This document shows, piece after piece, positions 16,838 to 23,732 of a stretch of 23,732 bases of DNA. Each line of letters begins with the position of its first letter. Positions within the stretch are counted from its first letter, which is position 1. The notes below the pieces were generated by a model. That model was given only the letters and a program-made list of their open reading frames with translations, was not told where the DNA came from and did not search any database. This DNA comes from a virus. The translations under genes were made by a program, and so were the position numbers. The stretch lies in the IMG/VR virus record IMGVR_UViG_3300027686_000034, positions 1-23,732 of that record; one strand, given 5' to 3'.

Positions 16838-16863
16838 TTATTATTGTTTTTTGCTAATTCACC

Positions 16864-17196
16864 TTAAGCGATTCCTCCAGCAATTCCAACTGACTGTACT
16901 TCCATAGTTGGAACAGTAGGTGCATTACCACCGTCTGTACCAGCTAACTGCATTGTATCAATAACTGATTGAACAATACTTGGTCTAGTTAAAGTTATAC
17001 CTGTTAATGCAGCAACTTGAAGAGTATAGACAAGAATCTCTGCTGCTGCTGCCCCAACTCCTTCTTTAGTTACTAGTGCAGTTTTAATTGTTAAGTTTGT
17101 TGTACTTGTAGAATTTATTGTAACAATATCATCTACGTTTAACAACATCTCAGTAGCTTCGTTTGTTTGGTTTCTTTTAAATTTTATGTATGCCAT
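16864..17196 (-). CDS. Small probable capsid accessory protein, 110 aa
   Basis: The protein is short and strand-rich: a basic N-terminus (MAYIKFKRNQ), then MLLNVDDIVTINSTST, a run of beta-type residues (NLTIKTALVTKEGV, ILVYTLQVAALTG) and a Gly/Ala-rich end (VQSVGIAGGIA). It has no cysteines or obvious enzyme motif. It lies 31 bases downstream of the major capsid gene and is followed by a strong terminator, so it should be made at high level with the capsid protein. A head decoration, vertex or stabilising protein is the natural inference, but I do not recognise a named family. The leader TTTAAAAATATAGAAATT contains no Shine-Dalgarno. Confidence 0.65.
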   Translation of the reverse strand: MAYIKFKRNQTNEATEMLLNVDDIVTINSTSTTNLTIKTALVTKEGVGAAAAEILVYTLQVAALTGITLTRPSIVQSVIDTMQLAGTDGGNAPTVPTMEVQSVGIAGGIA

Positions 17197-17227
17197 AATT
17201 TCTATATTTTTAAATGTTTATAATTAA

Positions 17228-18724
17228 TTAAGCTCCTTTAAATAACACGAAGTTATTAGCAGCTTGAGTTACTAAACATCTTTCAGATAAGAAGTTTACA
17301 GTCATTGCATCTAAATCAGAAGTGTAAGCTCCACCAACTGAACCAGTAATCCAGTTTTTGAATCTTCTATCTTCAGTTTCAGAAGCTCTGTATCTTACAT
17401 GTAAGAAAGGTCGTCTAATATTAGATCCTAACATTTGATCGTATACTGTAGTTGTTCCAGCAGGAATCATTACACCATCAATCTCTTTGTCTAATCCTCT
17501 TGTAGAAGCGTCATTTAAGTACTTCCAGTCAGTCTTATAAAAGTCATAAGAACCTCTTCTAAATCCTGAAAATCCAAAATTCATTGCCATATCTTCTTCA
17601 TTATCGAATAAACCATAAGAAGCTGACTGAGTAGAAGCATAACCTCCACCAGCTTGAGCAGCAATCATATCGTCAAAATCAAGAGCCGTAGATCTTGATA
17701 AGAATAACATGTTTTCTTCAATAGCACCTTGCTTGTCTAAGTTTTTAAGGATTTCATCAAAATCACCTAAAGCACCTGAACCAGGAGCAGCAGCCCCAGC
17801 AAAACCAGAGTATACATTACCTCTATCTTCAATAGCAGCAAATAAACCTTGTGTACCTTCATAATTTAAAGCACTCAAAGCGGTAGCGGCTCCAGCAGTT
17901 GTTTTTGCATCTTCACCTTCAACCATCATCATTTCAAGATAATCTTCAAAACGTAATCTAGTTTCAGACTCAGCCTTTAGATACCATAAGTATCCAGATG
18001 TTCCATCTTCAGTAGCAACTTCTACCCACCCAATTTGAGCAGTATCAGATCCATTTATTTCGTAAGTATCTTTGATAATTACAGGTCTGTTAGAAAACTG
18101 AGTAAAATTTGGCTCAATAGAACCTATCATACCAATTGTTCCTTTTCTAAATTCAGAACCGTAAACAAATATGTTTACAGCATTAGTTGCAAGTAATGCA
18201 CCAGGAACAGTACTTGTTCCGTATAATCTACATACGACAGTTGTATCAGTAACACTAATTACTAACAATTTAGCAGTAACTAAACCAGTAGCTTGATCAG
18301 ATATTAATATAGTTTGGTTGGCTCTTATAGCGTGCTTAGTTTGGTTTGCTCCGCCTAAACCTGTCCCAGTCAATGAAGGTGTAATAGTCACATCGTTACC
18401 AACATCTTTTGCACCAGCATTTCCAGGTGCAGATTGGCCAATATTTGCTCCTAAACCTTTATAAGCTACATGTAGTCTATTTTGTTCAGACCAAATTACT
18501 TGATCAGAAGTCATTGGCATTTCAGCTCCTACCATTCTCAAGAAACCACCTAAAGTTCTGTTTCCGTATCTTTCTACTTCCGCTTCATAAAGCTCAGGTA
18601 GATATTGTTGTGCGAAATCTTTTCCAGTTCCAGTATTGAACTCTAGGAAATTAGTTTCTAATGCCATTTTCTTTTGCGCTGGCACTATTGACGCCGGGAA
18701 ACTCCCTTGATTTACTAAACTCAT
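17228..18724 (-). CDS. Major capsid protein (probable HK97-type fold)
   Basis: This 498-residue protein has the size, position and residue profile of a major head protein of crAss-like or related podophages. It lies after portal and scaffold-like genes and before a small accessory gene. Notable blocks are KDFAQQYLPELYEAEVERYG (about 35-54), GNRTLGGFLRMVGAEMPMTS, YLWYLKAESETRLRFEDYLE, a Gly/Ala-rich loop (GFAGAAAPGSGALGDFDEI), DKQGAIEENMLFLSRSTALD, and a C-terminus with SDLDAMTVNFLSERCLV. It uses more C-ending codons than most neighbours, as expected for a highly expressed gene. The HK97 fold is inferred, not shown. The start ATG at 18724 is preceded by AATAAATAAATAAA. No cleavage site for a maturation protease can be assigned. 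Confidence 0.82.
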   Translation of the reverse strand: MSLVNQGSFPASIVPAQKKMALETNFLEFNTGTGKDFAQQYLPELYEAEVERYGNRTLGGFLRMVGAEMPMTSDQVIWSEQNRLHVAYKGLGANIGQSAPGNAGAKDVGNDVTITPSLTGTGLGGANQTKHAIRANQTILISDQATGLVTAKLLVISVTDTTVVCRLYGTSTVPGALLATNAVNIFVYGSEFRKGTIGMIGSIEPNFTQFSNRPVIIKDTYEINGSDTAQIGWVEVATEDGTSGYLWYLKAESETRLRFEDYLEMMMVEGEDAKTTAGAATALSALNYEGTQGLFAAIEDRGNVYSGFAGAAAPGSGALGDFDEILKNLDKQGAIEENMLFLSRSTALDFDDMIAAQAGGGYASTQSASYGLFDNEEDMAMNFGFSGFRRGSYDFYKTDWKYLNDASTRGLDKEIDGVMIPAGTTTVYDQMLGSNIRRPFLHVRYRASETEDRRFKNWITGSVGGAYTSDLDAMTVNFLSERCLVTQAANNFVLFKGA

Positions 18725-18736
18725 TTTATTTATTTA

Positions 18737-19924
18737 TTAGTTTTTGTTTTTACGTTGTATTTTTAACTTAGAACTATCAACACCGGACATTGCCTTTACT
18801 TTAAATCCACTAATAAAAATATCACCTTCAGACGCAGGCGTCCTTGGAGTATTATTTATATTTTTAGATTTAGCAATAACATCTTTAACAGCATCAGCTT
18901 TGCCTTGCTCATAAAAATGTTTTGCTATAGTATCGGAATTTCCTGCCGCATAAATAGCTTTATGATAGCCAACATAATCTTTAACGTTACCGTCTTCATC
19001 CAAGAACCTCTTAACAAATTCAGATAGGTCAGATTGTTGTTTAGCAACTTCATTTGGGTTTGAAACTCCATATCTAAATCTTTTATCTCCTATATTAAAT
19101 TCAAAACCTTTGAATTCCTCGGATAATAAGTCATTAGTATTTGCTTTAAACTCCTCGTGACGTTGTGCAACTATTTCTTGTTCCTTGTTATATCTATTGA
19201 AAAAGTCCGTAGCTTTCTGTTGTTCTTGAGTAACGCCCGGTCTCAACTTGATCTCGTCGTAATATTTACTCTTTGTTTTTTCCAGAAAATTACGTGCTTG
19301 TGCAATTTCTTCTTTATAAGCGAGTTTTTTCTTTTTTATAGCTCGCTCTTCATCCACTTCTTCATCCCAAGAAAAATTGTCTTCAAGTATGAAGTCAACT
19401 TCTTCTTTGTTTAAATGTGGTTTAGTATTTTTATAATATTCTCTCAGTAATGTATCTTCATCTATTTTAGTATAGTCAGCATTTAGTCTTACGTAATCTT
19501 CTACATTGCCTCCTGTATCTTCCATGAAGCTAACTAGTTTTTCTATGTTTTCTGGTAATTTCTTACTAATTACTTCTTCATCTCTAACAGCTTCTTTTAG
19601 TTCTTTAGTTACTTTTTGAGTTTCTTCTTTTATTTCTTCTTCAGTTATCTCTTGAATTATAGAAGGTTTTGTATCAACTTTTTCTTCTTTAATTTCTTCT
19701 TTTTCAACTTGCTCTATTGGGCTTTTTTTATCAACTGCTTTAACTTCTTCTTTTATTTCTATTTTAGTTATATCTTCAGTTTCTTTTTCTTTTGGTTTAG
19801 ATAAATCAACTTTAACAGTTTCATTATTATTAACAAGATTTTTAGGTCTATTTATTTTCTTTTTTATTTTTAAACCTTCTTTTGTTTCGTCTACTATCGG
19901 TTGTTCTTTTGTTTTATTTGACAT
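18737..19924 (-). CDS. Scaffold-like capsid assembly protein, 395 aa
   Basis: The protein is highly charged. Residues about 1-115 are a low-complexity Lys/Glu/Val/Ile tract (KEEIKEEKVDTKPS and similar), likely disordered or coiled. The middle has acidic helices, then a coiled-coil candidate (ERAIKKKKLAYKEEIAQARN, about 195-215) leading to RHEEFKANTNDLLSEEFKGF. The C-terminal third is better ordered (FNIGDKRFRYGVSNPNEV, DYVGYHKAIYAAGNSDTIAK, ASEGDIFISGFKVKAM) and ends in a basic tail (SKLKIQRKNKN). Position between portal and major capsid genes, high charge and helical content fit an internal scaffolding protein. It could instead be a structural protein that stays in the head. Its AT-rich leader is shared with the 264-residue gene. 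Confidence 0.7.
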   Translation of the reverse strand: MSNKTKEQPIVDETKEGLKIKKKINRPKNLVNNNETVKVDLSKPKEKETEDITKIEIKEEVKAVDKKSPIEQVEKEEIKEEKVDTKPSIIQEITEEEIKEETQKVTKELKEAVRDEEVISKKLPENIEKLVSFMEDTGGNVEDYVRLNADYTKIDEDTLLREYYKNTKPHLNKEEVDFILEDNFSWDEEVDEERAIKKKKLAYKEEIAQARNFLEKTKSKYYDEIKLRPGVTQEQQKATDFFNRYNKEQEIVAQRHEEFKANTNDLLSEEFKGFEFNIGDKRFRYGVSNPNEVAKQQSDLSEFVKRFLDEDGNVKDYVGYHKAIYAAGNSDTIAKHFYEQGKADAVKDVIAKSKNINNTPRTPASEGDIFISGFKVKAMSGVDSSKLKIQRKNKN

Positions 19925-19946
19925 AATATAATATAATAATTAATAA
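19925..19946 (-). promoter_or_regulatory. AT-rich leader shared with the 264-aa gene
   Basis: Read on the minus strand the bases are TTATTAATTATTATATTATA followed by TT and ATG. The core ATTATTATATTATATT is the same as in the leader of the gene starting at 16789. The function is unknown; a translation-initiation element is the simplest explanation. Confidence 0.4.
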
Positions 19947-19949
19947 ATG

Positions 19950-22361
19950 TTATGAAACAGAAAACTGTTCCAATCCAAACCCGCCTAGGTTGTCATTACC
20001 TGCAGATTCAAAATTTGTTGGTAATAAATCATTTTTCTTTTGATCTATCATTTGGCTTTGTTGAGTTCCAATAAGCTTAGCTCTTTCATCTTTTCTATCT
20101 TCAATAAATTGTTCTTTATTTCTTTCAGATTCACCTTTAGCTTTAGTTAATTCCATATTAAAATTAAACTCGACTTCCATTAATTGTCTTTTTATCTCTG
20201 CTTCTCTTTCCATTTTGTTTATTTGAAACTGAGACTTAGCTTGCTCTATATTAACTGTAGTGTCCGCTAAAGCTTGTTGTTTTTGTACTTCAGCCATTGC
20301 AGTTCTTTCAGCAGTTTCAGCTTGCGCAGCCGCTTGAGCTTGTATATTAGCTTGTTGCGTTTGTTGATCTTGTTTTTGTTTAATTTTTCTTCTTTGCTTT
20401 AATAATTGATTAGCAAGTTTTAAATTATTAACTTGTCTAATATCAATTGCATCTTCTAAATTTATTTGACCACTTTGTAAAGCTACTTGAATATTTTGCT
20501 CTAATTTTGCTTTTTCTTCTTCATCAGGAGTAAGATCTAATAATATTCCAAAATCATATAAATGCAAATCAACTATATCTTCTAAAGTTCCTACATTATA
20601 AGAGCTTATACTTGATTTTAGTGCTTCTCTTGTTAAATCAAACTTAAGGCAATCAGCAACTCTTAATGCTATGTTTTCACAAGTTCTTAGCGTTAAATAA
20701 AGACTAGCTTGAACTATGTGTCTAGTGGCTGTATTAGAATTAGCTATAGCTATTTTTTGTAATCCAACCAAAGAATCTTTAGAAGGAGTACTACCGTCTC
20801 TAGCTTCGTTTAATCCAGTTACATCTCTTATCATTTGCAAGTAATATTGATAAGTTTGTATAAGTGATTGTATTTTAGCTTGACCACTTGAGGTTGACAA
20901 TTCCTGTATAGGGACTTTACCTGGATTCATATTACCATCTTGAGTCATAGATCTACCTATTATACTACCAGTTTGAAAATACATATTCAGAGCCTCTTGT
21001 GGATTGTAATTTGTTCCATTGCCTAAATCTATCTCAGCTAAACCATCAGCATCTAAATAAACACCATCAGGAACTACTCTAGACATGACTTGCTGCAGTT
21101 TTAAATGTGTTAATTGAATCATATCAGCAAAACCTGTTATACGAGAAACTAAAGACTGTATACGCCCTTTATACATTCTAGGTGCACATAAGCTATAATT
21201 CATATTAACTTTGACTAAATTCGACTCAGGTCTTGTCATATTTTCAGATAAACCCCAACTTAACATCATTTCATGCCCTAGTAATTTAGCTCCACTATAT
21301 AATACTTCAATTGATCTAGATAATCTATCAAAGTTGTCATTTGGCTCTGGGTTAAACGTGTCTGGTTTTTCTAATGCTTTTTCTAATCCCGTAGCTGTTT
21401 GTTTTATTTTAAAAACTTGATCAGTATATGTTTTATATTCAAAGTATAATACGTAAATACTATTACTGTCATTGCCACCATCGTATTGATTAAGATAACT
21501 GCTATTACCAGGATATTTTTGTATTTTTTCTAATTCTGACTCTGTTAATTTTGGAAATTCTTGTTTAAGCTCAGCTAAACTTATTTTTTTAACTTCTCCA
21601 ACATACCATATATCTTCAAAATTAGGATCTTCACTATAGGAGTATACTAATCTAGCAGGATCAACATAGTCTACAGTTATACCTTCTGCTTTATTGAAAC
21701 TTGTTTTAACAGCTCCTATACCTAAAATAACTAAATCTTGATTAAACCTTCTTCTAGTTAATTCATATTTATTCCTATCTAAAGTATTATTTATTAATTC
21801 TTCTTCAGCTATTTCAACAGACTGCTTATAGTCTAGTTGCATATGAAGTTCAAGTTCTTCAGAATTTTGAGGAAGATTAGCAGGATCTTTAGAAGAATAT
21901 AAATCTAAATTTAATACATTTTTTATATTATCTAAATATTCTTTAGTTTCTATATCTCTAAGTATTCTAGTAGCATATTCAGTTCTTTGTTTTAGAGATG
22001 CTGGATCTTGTGCGTAAGCTTTTACTTCATAAAGTTTTTCAGACATACCATTAACTACTATATCTACAAATTTAGATATCACTGGAACAGGTTGCCAGTC
22101 TAGGTTTAAATAAGACAAATCACCATTAATAGCTAATTCATCTTTGTATTTTTGCACAGGCTGTTCACCTCTAGCATATAACCTAAGATTTCTAAAATTG
22201 TTAAAATTAGTAGAATATCTATTACCTAAACCGTTTCTAGTTCCACTAAACCATTCGCCTTCTACAGCTCTACCTACTTGCAAACCATATTCATAGCTTG
22301 ATTTTATCTCATCGGAAACTACTTGATCTGGGAAAGTGCTATTAGTATCAGTGTATATCAT
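19950..22361 (-). CDS. Portal protein, 803 aa
   Basis: The portal forms the dodecameric DNA-entry ring at one capsid vertex. Recognisable blocks are LYARGEQPVQKYKDELAING and DLSYLNLDW near residues 61-89, then PVISKFVDIVVNGMSEK. The central clip/stem region contains LCAPRMYKGRIQSLVSRITG, and the strongest block is VTGLNEARDGSTPSKDSLVG at about 512-531, followed by NSNTATRHI. This set matches my memory of crAss-like portals. From about 607 to the end the protein is a long Gln/Ala/Glu/Lys-rich coiled coil (QQANIQAQAAAQAETAE near 667-683), consistent with a C-terminal barrel or crown reaching into the head, followed by a flexible tail. Its ATG directly follows the terminase TAA, implying translational coupling. 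Confidence 0.88.
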   Translation of the reverse strand: MIYTDTNSTFPDQVVSDEIKSSYEYGLQVGRAVEGEWFSGTRNGLGNRYSTNFNNFRNLRLYARGEQPVQKYKDELAINGDLSYLNLDWQPVPVISKFVDIVVNGMSEKLYEVKAYAQDPASLKQRTEYATRILRDIETKEYLDNIKNVLNLDLYSSKDPANLPQNSEELELHMQLDYKQSVEIAEEELINNTLDRNKYELTRRRFNQDLVILGIGAVKTSFNKAEGITVDYVDPARLVYSYSEDPNFEDIWYVGEVKKISLAELKQEFPKLTESELEKIQKYPGNSSYLNQYDGGNDSNSIYVLYFEYKTYTDQVFKIKQTATGLEKALEKPDTFNPEPNDNFDRLSRSIEVLYSGAKLLGHEMMLSWGLSENMTRPESNLVKVNMNYSLCAPRMYKGRIQSLVSRITGFADMIQLTHLKLQQVMSRVVPDGVYLDADGLAEIDLGNGTNYNPQEALNMYFQTGSIIGRSMTQDGNMNPGKVPIQELSTSSGQAKIQSLIQTYQYYLQMIRDVTGLNEARDGSTPSKDSLVGLQKIAIANSNTATRHIVQASLYLTLRTCENIALRVADCLKFDLTREALKSSISSYNVGTLEDIVDLHLYDFGILLDLTPDEEEKAKLEQNIQVALQSGQINLEDAIDIRQVNNLKLANQLLKQRRKIKQKQDQQTQQANIQAQAAAQAETAERTAMAEVQKQQALADTTVNIEQAKSQFQINKMEREAEIKRQLMEVEFNFNMELTKAKGESERNKEQFIEDRKDERAKLIGTQQSQMIDQKKNDLLPTNFESAGNDNLGGFGLEQFSVS

Positions 22362-23732
22362 TTATTTTATTATTTGAGAAGAAAACCCTTCATTATTATA
22401 TCTTTTAATTCCTAAATCAATATTTTTATTTGCTCTTTTAGGAGTTGGTCTATATAAGTTTTTATTACAAGCCATTATAGCCAAACCAGAACTAATTGTA
22501 GCATCGTGTTTTGTTCTATTATTTATATTAAAAACAGCCCAGTCTTCTAATGTTTTTTGGTGATACATATCACCATAATTGTTTCCATTAACTCCTACGT
22601 ATTTTTCTATATAAGACTCTATTGCAGCGGCATGCGCTTGTTTAATATCTTCACTTGAATTAGGTATTCCACCTATTTCTTTTTCTGTTACAGATAATTT
22701 ATTCCAAATTTTATCAGGACGATTAATTGAAAAACCTCTGTAGCCTCTTCTTTTAAAATAATACAATAATCTAGGTTTATTATTTTCACATAATATAGGC
22801 ATACCATAAAATAAACAAGCCATTAGTATTTCTTCAAAAAATATTTCAGCAGTTTGAGGTCTAGCTATGTATTCTAAAAAAAAATGATTAGGTGGAGCAT
22901 TTTCCATGCTAAACTTTGTTAAACCGTGTAAAGATCCATTAGATCCTTTACCATCAACAGTTCCACTTATATCATAACTATCACAACCAAAAGCACCTAC
23001 ATGCTCATTACCAGGATATTTATTTCCATTTTTTAATATAATTGAATTTTGCAAATCAACTGGAGGAACCCAAGATATATTAAATCTACCATTTTTATTA
23101 GGATAAAATACTACTTTACTATCTTTAATTCCATTAATCCATTTAAAACTTCCTTTTGTTACTGAATTATTGTTATTAATTTCTTCATTATAGTCTATTT
23201 GTTGGTAAATTCTTGTTAAATTAAATAAACTTTGTTTAGACTCATCTCTAAAAGCGTGTTGTTCTGTTCTTGGGAATTGACGATAATATTCATTTAAACT
23301 GTCTTGATCAGACTTTAATCCTTCAACCTCGTTTTGCCAGTGTTCAATAACGCCTGTTGTAATGTCGTAACCGTCGACTCCTTTGATTGAATCTTTTTCT
23401 CTAACGAAAACAGGTGATCCGTAAGAATCCATGAATCCTTCGTAGTTCCATTCCATAGGGACGAACAAAGAATAGAGTCCAGAAGAAGTTTGTCCGTTGC
23501 GATTTCTTTTTGTAACGTCTGAATTATAGTATAATTTTTTGAAATTATTTCCACCTTTATCTAATGCGTTTGAAGTTGAGCCCATCATACACTTGCCTAC
23601 GATTCTTGATCCTAGCCTTAGTGTTGTTTTTGTAACTCGCCAGTTGTTTAATATGTTGTCCGGTCTTTCCCATTTTCCGCTTTCGTCGTGTGCTAATAAT
23701 TTTAATTTCTCACCATCGTAAGAGTTGTCACC
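22362..23732 (-). CDS. terL: Terminase large subunit, C-terminal part
   Basis: The frame stays open to the right edge, so 456 residues are visible and the N-terminal Walker A ATPase region is outside the window. The Met codon pair at 23583-23588 is internal. Near the ATPase-nuclease junction is KCMMGSTSNALDKGG, which fits the ATPase coupling region. The RNase H-like nuclease domain shows three acidic sites: FGCDSYDISG (Asp at visible residue 251, bases 22980-22982), LCENNKPRLLYYF (Glu at about 315) and TKHDATISSGLA (Asp at residue 410, bases 22503-22505). The surrounding LEYIARPQTAEIFFEEILMA is characteristic of this terminase group. It cuts and pumps DNA into the head through the adjacent portal. 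Codon usage changes sharply near base 23265. Confidence 0.9.
   Translation of the reverse strand, partial: GDNSYDGEKLKLLAHDESGKWERPDNILNNWRVTKTTLRLGSRIVGKCMMGSTSNALDKGGNNFKKLYYNSDVTKRNRNGQTSSGLYSLFVPMEWNYEGFMDSYGSPVFVREKDSIKGVDGYDITTGVIEHWQNEVEGLKSDQDSLNEYYRQFPRTEQHAFRDESKQSLFNLTRIYQQIDYNEEINNNNSVTKGSFKWINGIKDSKVVFYPNKNGRFNISWVPPVDLQNSIILKNGNKYPGNEHVGAFGCDSYDISGTVDGKGSNGSLHGLTKFSMENAPPNHFFLEYIARPQTAEIFFEEILMACLFYGMPILCENNKPRLLYYFKRRGYRGFSINRPDKIWNKLSVTEKEIGGIPNSSEDIKQAHAAAIESYIEKYVGVNGNNYGDMYHQKTLEDWAVFNINNRTKHDATISSGLAIMACNKNLYRPTPKRANKNIDLGIKRYNNEGFSSQIIK

Noticed and set aside
16842-16863. Possible promoter between the two terminator-flanked genes
   Set aside because: No Bacteroidota TAnnTTTG/TTG pair or sigma70-type pair with correct spacing is seen; AT-richness alone is not evidence in this genome.
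19616-19804. Phe/Tyr-rich plus-strand frame resembling a membrane protein
   Set aside because: It is the reverse reading of the Lys/Glu repeats in the scaffold-like gene; the apparent hydrophobicity is an artefact.
23315-23554. 79-codon minus-strand frame overlapping terminase
   Set aside because: It overlaps a well-conserved part of terminase in another frame, and its sequence resembles no phage protein I know.

Overview
The window is a very AT-rich, densely packed piece of a tailed-phage genome holding the virion morphogenesis genes. All fourteen protein genes read on the minus strand, so transcription runs from the right edge to the left edge. I found no tRNA, rRNA, CRISPR array, integrase or insertion sequence. 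The gene order is podovirus-like. Conserved stretches in the terminase nuclease domain, the roughly 800-residue portal, the two ring/adaptor proteins and the large tail protein look like the crAss-like (Crassvirales) lineage, including relatives known from marine Bacteroidota. That is recognition from memory, not a search. Translation starts lack Shine-Dalgarno sequences and have A-rich leaders, which also fits a Bacteroidota host. The source is probably an environmental, perhaps marine, phage. Layout in transcription order. Head: C-terminal part of the terminase large subunit (22362-23732, cut by the right edge), portal (19950-22361), scaffold-like Glu/Lys-rich protein (18737-19924), major capsid protein candidate (17228-18724) and a small probable capsid accessory protein (16864-17196). 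A strong intrinsic terminator follows (16812-16837). Next comes a conserved protein of unknown function (15995-16789) and a second intrinsic terminator (15952-15979). Neck and tail: two ring/adaptor proteins (15199-15939 and 14050-15195), a 1461-residue tail hub/muzzle-like protein (9658-14043) and a 601-residue tail partner (7814-9619). Injected or internal proteins: a small GNAT-like protein with a TTG start (7398-7802), a T7 gp14-like Ala/Gln-rich protein (6710-7393), a 610-residue probable internal protein (4856-6688) and a giant open reading frame of more than 1616 residues (1-4849) that runs off the left edge. How they would work together: terminase and portal package DNA into a capsid built on the scaffold. 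The ring proteins and the large beta-rich proteins close the portal and form the short tail. The four leftmost genes sit where T7-like and crAss-like phages encode proteins that are packaged in the virion and ejected into the host. The most unusual item is the giant leftmost protein. It combines an acidic leader, Gly/Ala-rich hydrophobic segments, an HELLH zinc-metallopeptidase-type motif and a HAD-type DFDDT phosphatase motif on one chain, so it resembles a multi-enzyme 'polyvalent' effector delivered with the DNA. Other points of interest are the two terminators inside the structural cluster and a sharp codon-usage change inside the terminase gene. Intergenic gaps are all under 80 bases, so no gene-free stretch exceeds 300 bases.
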